A DNA stretch of 64,000 bases from Polytrichum commune (lineage: Eukaryota; Streptophyta; Polytrichopsida; Polytrichales; Polytrichaceae), in assembly GCA_950295325.1 (NCBI GenBank), contig OX485805.1, forward strand, positions 25,965,501-26,029,500, in the 5' to 3' direction. The position numbers were made by a program, and so were the translations under genes. The notes beneath the pieces were generated by a model that worked only from the letters and a program-made list of their open reading frames with translations, was not told where the DNA came from and made no database searches. Shown piece by piece: positions 10,784-21,594 of this stretch. Position 1 is the stretch's first letter. Each line of letters begins with the position of its first letter.

Positions 10784-12812
10784 TGTGAGCCCAAAATGGT
10801 GCCCACATGTGTTCTTAATTCTTTGAAACTATTAGAAGTTTTGTTTTGATGTTTTATGATTATTCACAAAAATATAAAAACAATGAGACTTGAGTGAAGT
10901 TATGTTTAGACCTTAGGTTGATTAGAAGTTTAGCGGTGTGAAGAAAATTCCTTAGTTAGGAGAGCATAGTGTGTGGTGAACCAAGGGTGGCTCTTTGAAT
11001 TAAATGTTTGAATTAGGATCTATGTTGTTGGTTTAAGAGTTGAAGGTTTAAAGGATAGGATGAGAGCCTACAAAGTAGGAAATTATCAAAAGGTTTATCT
11101 TGAGCCTTGGGGGCGCTCACCTACTCCCTTTCATCTCACTGTATAATCCTCATTCTCCCCTCTCCCTTTCCCTCTTTCCTTCGTGCTCTTTGGCACCCAT
11201 GCGTTATAAGTGTGAGTGTGTGGAAAGCAAGAGAGGAGCACGTGTGTGTGCAAGGTTTCATGTGAAGAACCAAGTAGTCTTGAAGTTAGCTTCACATTGT
11301 TGGAGGTGGTATTGGATTTAAGGCATTCAGAAACAAGAGTTTGGCTCATAGTATTCAACTTCTAGCATTTAGATTTATAGTATTTAGAGTTATAGAGTTT
11401 AGACTTATGGTATCTAGATTTATAGCATTTAGATTTACAATAGATTAGTAGTATTCAACTTTGTGAGTTAGTCGAAGGCCGTGTTAAACCAACTGCCGAC
11501 TGTTGGATTGAAGTTGGGCTAACCAGCTGCCGACTGTTGGGTTGAAGCTGGGCTAAACCAGCTGCCGACTGTTGGGTTGAAGCTGGGCTAACCAGCTGCA
11601 GACTGTTGGGTTGAAACTGGGCTAACTAGCTGCAGACTGTTGGGATGAAGCTGGGCTAAACCAGCTGCCGCCTGTTGGGTTGAAGCTGGGCTAACCAACT
11701 GCAGACTGTTGGATGAAGTTGGGCTAAACTAGCTGTAGACTGTTGGGTGAAGCTGGGCTAACCAGTTGCAGAATGTTGGGATGAAGTTGGGCTAAACCAG
11801 CTGCCGCCTGTTGGGTTGAAGCTGGGCTAACCAACTGTTGACTGTTGGGTTGAAGCTGGGTTAACCAGCTGCAGACTGTTGGGTGAAGCTGGGCTAAACT
11901 AACTGCAGACTGTTGGGTGAAGCTGGGCTAAACTAACTGCAGACTGTTGGGTGAAGCTAGGCTAAACCAACTGCAGACTGTTGGATGAAGTTGGGCTAAC
12001 CAGCTGCCGACTGTTGGGTTGAAGCTGGGCAAACTAGCTGCCGACTGTTGGGTTGAAGCTGGGCTAACCAGCTGCAGACTGTTGGGTTGAAGCTGGGCTA
12101 ACCAGCTGCGGACTGTTGGGTGAAGCTGGGCTAACCAGCTGCGGACTGTTGGGTGAAGCTGGGCTCACTAGTTGCAGACTGTTGGGTTGAAGCTGGGCTA
12201 AACCAGCTGCCGATTGTTGGATTGAAGCTGGGCTAACTAGCTGGGATCTGCCGGTGAAAAGGGGCTAGTTAGTTAGGATAGTTGACAGGCTAGTTAGTTA
12301 GGATAGTTAATAGGCTAGCTAGTTAAGCTAGTTAGTTAGATTAGATGGTTAGGCTAGTTGGGTCAATCTAGTTGGATTAGTGGTCGCATTAAGGTGTGAA
12401 CTTGGGTAAGGAGTTGTGAGGGAATCGTGGAAAAGGAGGCAATGACAAGTTATAGAAGTGTTTTTTAACACTTGTATTAAAGACGGATGTGCCTCATGGA
12501 ATCAACAAGCCAAAGCCTCAATAAGGTGTCATGCACTAGTGAAGAATCGTCAGCCAGGATCAAGTTCGCAAGAGGGAAATCCTTGAGGGCATGCGTGGCA
12601 AAGGTGGTGGGGTGGACTCTTAAGAAAGCCAAGGATGTACCTATGCAAGAGGAACACACTAATAAAATGTTATGACTTGAAGTAAGTTGTGAGTCCACCG
12701 AGGTAGAACGTATATTCCACGTTACTACAAGTTTCTTTATGTTACACATGTGATATCCAAACCCATTACCCGGACTAGGGCGCTTAAGGGTGGTGGACAC
12801 AGGGTGACTCAC
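10784..12812 (+). mobile_element. repeat family member D, with a 34-37 bp minisatellite
   Basis: It shares its head with member B (TGTGAGCCCAAAATGGTG, then a stretch with TTATTCACAAAA) and its tail (hairpin AAGTGTT/AACACTT near 12460, a peptide-like segment at 12487-12675, then CCCGGACTAGGGCGCTTAAG). The right boundary near GTGACTCAC (12812) is less clear than in B, and no good target duplication was seen. It lies inside member A. No retroelement protein is encoded. Confidence 0.55.
11476..12245 (+). repeat. minisatellite, 34-37 bp unit, about 21 copies
   Basis: Units begin GAAGCTGGGCTAACCAGCTG and continue with CGACTGTTGGGTT. Variants have CAGACTG in place of CCGACTG and one extra A in CTAAACC. 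Neighbouring units often share the same variant, a sign of recent local duplication. It occupies the position that the 36-bp array has in member B. Confidence 0.9.
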
Positions 12813-12891
12813 TTTTCTCTTATAGGGGATTCAAGTATTTGTAAATGTTTGTATGACTTAATAAAAAGGTGTCATGTACACCACTCCACTA

Positions 12892-13229
12892 CATTAAATA
12901 GGTAGATTAGTATTAGATGAAGATTAGTGTTAGATGCAATAGTTACCTAAAACACTAATTTTCAACTGATATTACAATTAGTGTTTGAATAGGGTTTGAA
13001 CAAATTATACCTTTTACGAGGTTCTCATATTCTTCTTCCTTCAATTCTTCATTCCAAGATTTACAAAATATCATCTAACACTAAATGCGCTCATGTAAAT
13101 ATTTAAAGTTACTACTTGGTACAAATAGTGTTAGAGTTGACATTTAGTGTTCTAACACTATAGAGACAATTTACATTTAGCATTTTCGTCGACTATTAGT
13201 GTTTCCAACACTAATCTACCTATTTGGTG
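12892..13229. mobile_element. MITE, mariner-like (TA target)
   Basis: The left end reads CATTAAATAGGTAGATTAGT and the right end, reverse-complemented, CACCAAATAGGTAGATTAGT. TA dinucleotides flank both ends (12890-12891 and 13230-13231). The 338-bp interior repeats the word TTAGTGTT or its complement several times and has no coding frame. The matching region of member C (around 6400-6450) lacks it, which supports an insertion into member A. Confidence 0.75.
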
Positions 13230-13344
13230 TAGCCATTGCATGGAATGAGAGCCCACGTGTAAGTAGTTGACTAACATGCGTAGAAAGATGATTCTTCACT
13301 TAAACTAGGACGCAAGTTAAGGGTGGGGAAGATTCTTATTCACA

Positions 13345-13770
13345 CTCTCAAATATCTTAAGTTAGATTTTCTATGCCTTATGAAATTTCTTAAGACACTC
13401 AAATCATTCAAATAAGATCTCTTCAACTTTAATGTGTTTTACACTCTCAAAAAATCTTCTCAAAATTCAAGACTTTCAAGTCATATGCTATTGGAATCTA
13501 AACACCTTCAAAGTTCTCAAAGAAACACTTGAACGCTAACAACATTCAAGTCGAATGCTTTAAAGTCTAAACATCTCCAAACATTTCAAATAAGTCTCTC
13601 AACACTTAGTTCTCTCAAGTCATGTATTATTGGAGTTTAAAACACCTTCAAAGCTCTCAAAAAAACCCTTGAACACTCAAAACACTCAAGTCAAATGCTT
13701 GGAATTTATATACCTTCAAACCTCTCAAATAAACATCTCAACACTTCAGAAAATCAAATGACATGCTCTT
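13345..13770 (+). repeat. degenerate tandem repeat, about 70-bp unit
   Basis: The word CAAGTCAWATGCT recurs at 13477, 13547, 13616 and 13687, with a weaker copy at 13755, so spacing is 68-71 bp. Each unit also contains ACCTTCAAA and CTCTCAAA. Weaker copies extend left to about 13345. No gene is evident. Confidence 0.75.
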
Positions 13771-13874
13771 GTATCAAACATACATTCAAGCAAAAACAAA
13801 AACAAAAAATACTTACAATAACAAAATGTGCCCTTAGATACCTCCAATGCTCCGATATGCCAACTCCTGAAGAT

Positions 13875-15080
13875 CAGGGTTGTCTATCCTGCCGTTATGA
13901 CGGTGTCGTGCCGTCATGTCGTGTCGTGTCGTGACGGACCCCTCCATCATGACACAATAGGGTCCACGTAGGGTCAACATAGGGGGAACGGACTAGGGTG
14001 GGTAAAATACTTACCTTCTTGCCAAGGTGGCGTCCTATGTGGCAGAAAACGCCGACGTGGTCGTGGATATGCCTAGCGCCAGGTAAATCATTTTGCCATT
14101 TTGTTTACCATTTTGTTAAAATCAAAGTAGTAAAAAACGACTAAGGAGGGTGTGGGGCGGATGGGGGACGAGGGTGGGACGGACGGGGGTGGGGGGGGGA
14201 ACGGAGCGGACGGGGGCGGGAACGGGGGCGGGAACAGGGGGGAACGGGGGGGAACGGGGGGGAACGGAGCGGACGGGGTTGGGAACGGGGGCGGACGGGG
14301 GGGAACGGGAGCGGACGGGGGGGGAACGGGGGCGGACGGGGTCGGGAACGGGAGCGGACGGAGGGGGGGGGGAATTTAAAAAAAAAAATGGGGCGGACGG
14401 GGAAGGGGGGGGGGGGAAACTGGGGCGGACGGGGGTGAACGGGGCGCGGACGGGGGGGAACAGGGCGTACGGGGTTGGGAACGGAGCGGACGGGGTTGGG
14501 AACGGAGCGGACGGGGTCGGGAACGGAGCGGACGGGGGGGAACAGGGCGTACGGGGTTGGGAACGGAGCGGACGGGGTTGGGAACAGAGCGGACGGGGTC
14601 GGGAACGGAGCGGACGGGGTCGGGAACGGAGCAGACGGGGTCGGGAACGGAGCAGACGGGGTCGGGAACGGGGGCGGACGGATGGGGGGGAATTTTTTTA
14701 AAAAAATGGGGCGGACGGGGAAGGGGGGGGGAAAAAAAAAAAAAAAAAAAAACTGGGGCGGACGGGGGAGCGGACGGAGGGGCGGACGGGGGGGAACGGG
14801 GCGGACGGGGTCGGGAACAAGGGCGGACGGGGGGGGGGGGCGGACGGGCGCTAGTAATTTTTTCCCCACTTTACCTCTACTTTGCTGACATGTCATCACA
14901 CGTGGACATCTTACATCCTACGTGTCCGAAATGGGGTAATGTAATTACACACAAAATTCGGTAAATTCAAGTCCGTCAGGATAAAGATAGCATCCGGCAT
15001 AATGTCGTGACGGATATGTGTCGTGACGGCACGACATTATGCCGGGATTAGCCTCCGTCACGACACAATAGACAACCCTG
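13875..15080. mobile_element. hAT-type non-autonomous element 1, G-rich core
   Basis: Ends are CAGGGTTGTCTAT and its exact reverse complement. A perfect 8-bp direct repeat CTGAAGAT flanks it (13867-13874 and 15081-15088), the hallmark of hAT insertion. About 265 bp at the left end and 220 bp at the right end are similar to element 2 at 20561. Both ends carry several copies of GTCGTGACGG or its complement, likely transposase-binding sites. The centre (about 14145-14850) is a purine-rich G-tract minisatellite. No transposase is encoded. Confidence 0.9.
14145..14850 (+). repeat. G-rich purine minisatellite, about 21-bp unit
   Basis: The best preserved part (about 14465-14690) repeats GGACGGGGTCGGGAACGGAG, with TT for TC in some copies. 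Elsewhere runs of G up to ten long alternate with GAAC and GGAC. The strand contains almost no C or T outside CGGAC and GTC/GTT. Several four-run G tracts could fold as G-quadruplexes. Long frames through it encode only Pro/Arg- or Gly/Arg-rich repeats and are not credible genes. Confidence 0.9.
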
Positions 15081-15088
15081 CTGAAGAT

Positions 15089-17034
15089 CCACTCCCCAAA
15101 CTCAAATGCAATAAAATCTTTAAGCACTTCACTTGCATGGGGGGCCCATAACCTATTGGAATTAATAGGAGATAAAATTGCATAAGCATAGATACCTATA
15201 CAAAGACATATAAATAATGCTTGGAGTAAAATGGTCTCATGCTCTCCTTGTTTTTCCTTTTATTGTTTTTCTTCTCTTTGTTGGTTCACACAAACAATAT
15301 GGGATAACTCGTGTCCCTCTTCAGACTAGCATGGTAGCCTTATTCTAACCTTGTTCTGTCTCATGCTTCTTCCTTTATAATTCTATTGACTACAAACAAT
15401 CTAATGTTTTAGCTTCTACGGTATGTGCTTATTTTGCACTCAGTGCATCTGAGTCTGACGATATTTAAGTTTGTATTCATTATTTCATATAAATTTTTTT
15501 ATATTTGATTTCCAGGAACTTCAATAAATTTTTTAATAGATGCGATGGTATGTAACCATATCACCATGCAATTCATTTTGAAAGTAAGCACCTCAAAACT
15601 AATTAGATTGGTTGACCGCTCAATTATCTACATATTTAAATTTGATATTTTATTTGGGTCTATGGGAAAACAACGTACCATATTTCATTTATAGACTTTT
15701 AAACATAGTTTTTGGATATAAATATAGGTGGAATTTTTTTTATCATTCAAATTCATCATTTTCATTTGCTTAATCATTCAAAGGCATTTCAAAGGCATTT
15801 CAATTCATCGCTTTATCATTCTAAGGCATTATTCATATTTAGTGCTTGCAATGCTTGCAAACTTTGCCTCTAACCTAATTTATATCCAGCCTTTATGTCT
15901 ACAATCAACTTTTGTTGTTCTTTGTGTTTTGGACTTTGTAAATGTCACCCTTATGATGTTGTTATGATGTATTCAAATTTTACATTGATGTGTATTGTAG
16001 TGAGACATCCTGACATGCTACACTTATTTTAACATGAGTTTGCTTACACATTGTATCCAATTATATTGTTATTATCTCAACATTTGAACGCACATTAGTT
16101 CATTTTTTGGTACACAATTGGCATAGCAACATTTTCATTTGTTGTTCATTTGGACTATAGACCCTTACATGTTAATTCCACGGTCATAGGCCCCCAATGG
16201 ATTTACAAACCATAACCATGACAAAATTAAAGGCTCACGGGCTCACATACTAGCAACACCGTTGGCTTTTGAGCATCACTTTTTATGATAAGTATTGCAG
16301 ATCTCAACTTGATATTCTGCATTTGAGTACTTACCACAATAATAGAGGTCATCATGAAAAAAACTCCAATTTAAACAACATTTTGCTATTATTATAGTCC
16401 TTTGACAAAACAAATTATGATTTTAGTACACCGGAGCACTAATTTGGTCCACTTTACCATGCTTGCACCCAATCGCAAGTCCCAAACATCAACAATGCAA
16501 CTACCTCCCTCCAATGCCACCTCCATGAATTGTTTAGGTATATTATTAAATGAAGAAATAAACTTCAATTGATTGATGAATATGGTAACCACTAAGAGGG
16601 TGCATGAAGATGTACATTTGTAATACTGAGTGGAGATGTAAAATCTTAAGCTTTGAAGAGTGGAATAATGAGACTTTGTGTATCTCATGGACCACAATCA
16701 AACTAGAAAATATCTATTTCTAGAATATTATTGAAAAATTCTCAAATAATTAAAAATTGCATACAATAATGGTGAGCATTATTGGAGTTTACATTGATTG
16801 AATCTATAGTTTCATACTGCATGTCCATAGATTCACAAGAATCAACAATTTGTTTATGAACAAATTAGACCTTACATAATTATTGTGGCCCATAAAGGTA
16901 GTGAATGTGGTTGCAATGATGTCAGATGAATATTTGTCAGGTCAAAACTATAGCCATTTCTTCATGCTTGATTTGTATTATTATTTGTAGCTCTAAAAGG
17001 TGGTGGTAGAATATAAAAGAAGGAATTCAACAAG
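15089..17034. other. no gene or element recognised; AT-rich
   Basis: The stretch is AT-rich with only short, unconvincing frames. No tandem array, terminal repeat or domain was found. One weak tandem word is GGCATTTCAA, repeated around 15780-15800. Confidence 0.5.
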
Positions 17035-18593
17035 ATGAAACCTCGAGCTTAAACCCAAAATTTCAAATTGAAATTAATTAAAATATATATAGCATTTTCA
17101 CTCCTTTCCAAGGGACCTAGAATGCCATATAGGGCCCCAAAATATACTTGCCGGTGACGACACTCCCATTTTGGCCTCCCTTTCATGCTCCCCATCCCAC
17201 CTTCCTACTCTTCTAAATAATTATACCGTTTTCTTGCCTTTATGGGGCCTTGGAGTGTCCATTTGGACCCCACAATGGGACAATTGGGTATGATATCCCA
17301 TTTTGACCCTTTGATGCTCCCCATCCCACCTTCCCATGCCCTTGGCCTCCCTCTCTCCCCTTGCAAATCGGGCTTTGCATGTCACATTAGTATTAACCAT
17401 GTAAACAATTCCATAGTTTTGATAAATATACTTATATATTTGATATGCACATTTCGAAATCTTGTCGTTACAATCACCTAGGAAAAAATTCAAAAAAATA
17501 GATATTTTGTAGCATTTTGTGGCCTTCGAGTGTCTTGGTGGGCCCCAAAATGAGATTGTTGGGGTGGCAGTCCCAATTTGGCCTCCTCTTCATGCTCCCT
17601 ATCCCATGTTCCTACTCCCTTGGCCTCCCCTTTCCCCTTACAAATTGGACTTTCAACCCCATGTGAGTAGTGACTATGTAAACGATTCTAAGAGATAGTA
17701 CACTAAATACAATATATTAATTATTGAGTGTGGGAAATTAGTGAAGGTGATACTAAATTCCATTGTGCTATGAAATTAGGAAGAATTGTTCATACCAACA
17801 CTTGGCATTGTTCATTGAAAGTGCAAGCATTAGCACAAAAGTACCAACACTTGGCACTATTCACTGACAAGTATGTGGCACGCAATAGTCACAAGCATGC
17901 ACTAATTTTCTTTGAAATCTATGATAAATGAGCATGTATCCATGAATTTAATGCCACTTAGTAAAAAAATTCAACCCCCAGTAACTTTGAGATTTAGCAA
18001 GATTGTGCATGTGACCTGAATTAGTACCACCTTGAATTAGTACCACCCTCAGTAATTGGTATATTTTGTGTAGACGACCCTTGCGACTTTGAGTCAGTGA
18101 ACAAAAGGAACGACAAACTGATCATGCAACACTCGTTTTATCAATTTAGAAAAGTAACCTAAACTGAGAAAACCAATAAACAATACCAAGCTCTCGGGAG
18201 GCTACCATGAACAATATCATATCTGGACTGGATCCCTAGTGTGAACAACCACTCAGAAACCCAATGGTCATGCACCACAGTACTAAAGTCTTCGTTCATA
18301 AGGATACGAACCCCACTGCAGTGTAGACTGATTTTGAGATCCAATTTTTATATGAGTACAGACAGGGGAGATGATACAGAGTCCGCGGGAATGCTGGGCC
18401 TCCCCCTACACTATGTACAGCCTCAAAATATAATATCTATTCACATATGTAATTACTTCACTAGTGCCTTGTTGACAATGAGGGTTTGCTTTGAGTGTCT
18501 CCACCATATCGGGCACATGCCAAATAGAGTATATAAGTTTATGCCTTTGGGGAGCCCTCCACCTTGGGCGGGGCAACTCATCATGAGTTCTCT
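17035..18593. repeat. dispersed repeat, copy 1 (partner at 38870-41697)
   Basis: The sequence matches 38870-41697 in the same orientation, apart from insertions in the partner. Shared landmarks are CCTTTCCA near the start, the C-rich words CCCATTTTGGCC and CATGCTCCCCATC, GGACTGGATCCCTAG (about 18226 and 41373), GAGTACAGACAGGGGAGATG (18353 and 41458), and a TATA-like AGAGTATATAAG (about 18525 and 41634). No coding frame is convincing. It may be an uncharacterised transposon or LTR, or a plain segmental duplication. Confidence 0.75.
17701..18070. mobile_element. MITE, mariner-like (TA target), copy within the repeat
   Basis: The left end reads CACTAAATAC and the right end, reverse-complemented, CACAAAATATACCAATTA; TA flanks both sides (17699-17700 and 18071-18072). 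The body is similar, inverted, to the MITE at 60489-60841, sharing ACTTGGCA-type words and GTGGCAC. No coding frame. A truncated copy is present at the matching place in the partner repeat (about 40662-40742). Confidence 0.65.
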
Positions 18594-20005
18594 TTTCTTT
18601 CCTTTTTTGAGAGAGAAGGCCAACAAAACCAACGCCAAATGCATTAAGAACCAAGAAAACGTGCCCACATCAAGGGGAGGCGGGGCCCCTCATACACGAA
18701 ACACCGCCACGTAAGAAGTAACAACCAACCACCGCACCATGAACAACCCACCGTACCCACCAAGCCAAGGACCACCCTCACCCCACTTGGCAAGGACAAC
18801 CCCCAAGCCGCCAAAGTCACCCTAAATTGCATGTCTATGTTGCCATTTTCAATCCCAAGCAATATGAAGGTTGTTCCTCCTACAAAGGACATTCCTAGCA
18901 CCCCAAGTTTGGTCAAAACCTTGGAGCATGGCAATGGCAGAGAAATTACTAATCTTAATTTGCTTGAGAGGGGGGGGGGGGGCAATGAGAGGTGATGAAG
19001 TTGCATACGAGGAGAAAAGTCGGTCACACATTGTAGGACAAAGGCAAGGTCCTCCTTCCCATTGATGTAGAGCCCAATCCATTGTCCAGGGTGGGTGGTA
19101 TCCGAGTCATCATCGAGTAAGTGTCGCCATTGACTAGAGGTTTTATCAATGAGCATGTCCCAATCTCCAACCTCCATTGTTGTAAGGCTAAACGTCTCTT
19201 GTGCTGTATCCCATGTAAGAAAGTTCCAGTGTTCACTGTCCCAAATATCATTTATGCATTGAATAGCTTTACGGTAAAGGTCGAGGCCTTTGGTGTAGGT
19301 GAAACCTTTATTAATGAGTTCCACCCCATCTGACCACCAAATGTTCAACTATAGCAGTTCCATCTGCGTGTGGGGTGGAAATTGATAAAGGTCTTCCAAA
19401 GGTACTTGCTTGTAGATGACAACTCTCCCCGCTAATGAAAGTTTCATGGTGCTCCAATAGTCCGGTTTCTTGGAAATTTTGTTGTAAAAATAACGATCAA
19501 CAACATGTGTGTTAAGGTTAAACCTGCAGGGGGTGCGCAGAAATTTGGACTTGTCTCACTCTTCCGCCCATTGCCATTTGTATCCTGCTAGCCATTCTAG
19601 TTTGTGCGTGTACTTATCAAACCAATATGTGCAAGATTTTTCTAGTTGACCTCCATACTTGATGCTTTGCTAAAGATTTTAAGCAACCAAACCAATGCAT
19701 CTACATAGTGTTTTGCGTTTTATCCGTAAAAAATGAATCATCCGCATACGGAGATATGGTTTGCTATTTTTTCTCCCCTGAGAGGGAGATGCCTCTAAGT
19801 TTCCCTTTTGTAACTGCTTTCCTAATTATGTGTATGAGAGCTTCCCCGCCAATAAGAAAGAGGTACAGTGCAAGAGGTTAGCCTTGTCTAACTCCTTTTT
19901 CAATTTTGAAATTGTTGTCCTCACTGCCATTATGGTTGACAGTTAGGGACACATTTTTGAAAAGGAGTTTGACCCACTCAATAAATTTCTCTCTAATGTC
20001 CATAA

Positions 20006-20383
20006 GATAGATAGAAAGATAGATAGAAACTCCGGTCCCTTTTTAGCAAGGGGCCGGCGTGAATAAAGTGTCCATTCGTAATGCCAATGACCCAATGCCC
20101 ACTGGACAAAGGGACATTGGGACAATACTACTCTCCCCTTTCGAGGATGGACACTATAGTGACACACTATACTAGTTCCTAGCTAGCCACTAGTGCCTTG
20201 AAGATACCGGACATGGTATCCCCCCAAAGGGCTTTGAGGTACCCATACAACAAGGTCCAAGGACCCCCCACTATAGTTGGGTGGACTAAGGTGGTGAGTA
20301 CCACGCCGGCATGGGGAATAGAACCCACAACCTCCTAATTGGAGGCCATGAGCCCTAACCACCAAGCCAAGGCCCGTGGTGCC
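20006..20383 (-). mobile_element. tRNA-derived SINE with 13-bp target duplication
   Basis: The insert is bounded by a perfect 13-bp direct repeat CTAATGTCCATAA (19993-20005 and 20384-20396) and interrupts the LINE reverse-transcriptase sequence. On the minus strand its 5' part carries a pol III A box, TGGCTTGGTGG (20369-20359), and a B box, GGTTCTATTCC (20325-20315). The 3' end is a short TATC-rich tail (20006-20031). A tRNA-like head, an unrelated body and a simple tail with a long target duplication are the standard SINE layout. The LINE partner that mobilised it is unknown. Confidence 0.85.
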
Positions 20384-20560
20384 CTAATGTCCATAATATG
20401 CATTGTATGAAAGAGGACTTGCCAAGATACTTTATCATATGCCTTGGAAAAATCTACTTTCAAGAAAACCGTGGATAGGGCGTCCATCATGATGTGTCAT
20501 AAGTGCCTTCGATCAGTTGGTATATGTTGGATGCATACATGTAAGCAATTCCAATATTAG

Positions 20561-21594
20561 CAGGGTTGTCTATCGCGACGTCATGACGGGGTCGTGCCGT
20601 CATGACGCGTCGTGTCGGGTCGGACCCCTCCGTCACGACACAATAGGCTCCTCGTAGGGTCAAACTAGGGTCAACCTAGTAGGGTGGGTAAAATACTTAC
20701 CTTCTTGCCAAGGTGGCAACCTATGTGGCAAAAAATGCTGACGTGGATGTGCATATTTCCCTTGGCATGTAAACCATTTTGCCATTGTGTTTACCATTTT
20801 GTTAAAATCAAAGTAATAAAATATTACTAAGGAGGGTGTAGGTCGGACGGGAGGGTCGGACGGGGGGAATGGGTGGGGAGCGCGGGCGGACGTGTGGGAA
20901 CGCGGGGGAACGTGGGGTCGGACGGGGGGGGGGGGGGAGGATCGGGTGGGGTGGGAAGGTAGGGAGGGAAGGTAGGGTAGGGTCGGGGTAGGGTCAGGGA
21001 GGGAAGGTCGGACGGGGAGGGAGGACGGGAAGGTACGGGGGGGGGGGGGGCGGATGGGGGGGAATGCGGGGAGCCTGTGGGGAGCGGGGGATGGGAGCGG
21101 GGGATGGGAGCGGGTTTAGGAGGTTTGGATAGGACGGGATGGATGGGAACGGGATTAAGGGAACGGGGGAGGGGAACGGGAGGGAGGACGGGGGGGGAGG
21201 GTCGGACGGGAGGGTCGGACGGGAAAAGGGAGGACAGGAAAAGGTCGGACGGGGGGGTCGGACGGGAAGGAACGTAGGGAACGGGTTAGGGAACATGTTA
21301 ATGGGCTAAGGGAGCGGGGTTAGGGTACGGGGAACGGGGGCGGACGGGAGGGCGGACGGGCGCTAGTAATTTTATTCCCCACTTTACCTCTACTTTGCTG
21401 ACATGTCATCACACGTGGACATCGTAACTCCTACGTGTCCGCAATGGGGTAATGTAAATGCACAAAAAATTCGGTAAAATTCAAGTCCGACAGGATAAAG
21501 ACATCATCCGGCATAATGTCGTGACGGATACGTGTCGTGACGGCACGACATTATGTCGGGATTACCCTCCGTCACGACACAATAGACAACCCTG
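20561..21594. mobile_element. hAT-type non-autonomous element 2, G-rich core
   Basis: Ends are the same CAGGGTTGTCTAT and its complement as element 1, with a perfect 8-bp target duplication AATATTAG (20553-20560 and 21595-21602). The terminal 265 and 230 bp resemble element 1, but the G-rich core (about 20840-21360) has a different pattern built from GGTCGGACGGG, GGGAGGAC and GGAACGGG. It is inserted in the LINE relic between the endonuclease and reverse-transcriptase parts. It encodes no transposase. Confidence 0.9.

Larger units (their letters stand above)
4525..13344 (+). mobile_element. repeat family member A (TGTGAGCCC...TCACA), interrupted by nested members C and D
   Basis: This element starts TGTGAGCCCTAAAT and ends TTCACA after the family tail motif GGACGC..TTAAGGGTGG at about 13305. 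It is flanked by the near-identical words ctctt and ctctc, which may be a 4-5 bp target duplication. Removing the nested pieces (C at 6315-10495, D at 10784-12812 and a MITE at 12892-13229) leaves about 2.3 kb, close to the 2.5 kb of member C. TG...CA ends, a short target repeat and no coding capacity suggest a long solo LTR, but no internal retroelement domain proves it. Confidence 0.55.

Noticed and set aside
8273-12245. CRISPR-like appearance of the 36-bp arrays
   Set aside because: Units abut directly with no unique spacers, the repeats vary, and the context is a plant genome.
14141-14964. Long open frames on both strands through the G-rich core (up to 252 codons)
   Set aside because: They encode only Pro/Arg- or Gly/Arg-rich repeats dictated by the minisatellite, and lie inside a hAT-type element with no start context.
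18644-19348. A 234-codon host gene on the minus strand
   Set aside because: It is in line with the LINE reverse transcriptase upstream and fits the region after it; the second half is not protein-like.
20315-20369. A possible tRNA gene on the minus strand
   Set aside because: The A and B boxes belong to a 378-bp SINE with a 13-bp target duplication; no full cloverleaf is kept.
20994-21296. Pro-rich frame on the minus strand in the second G-rich core
   Set aside because: Same low-complexity artefact as in element 1.
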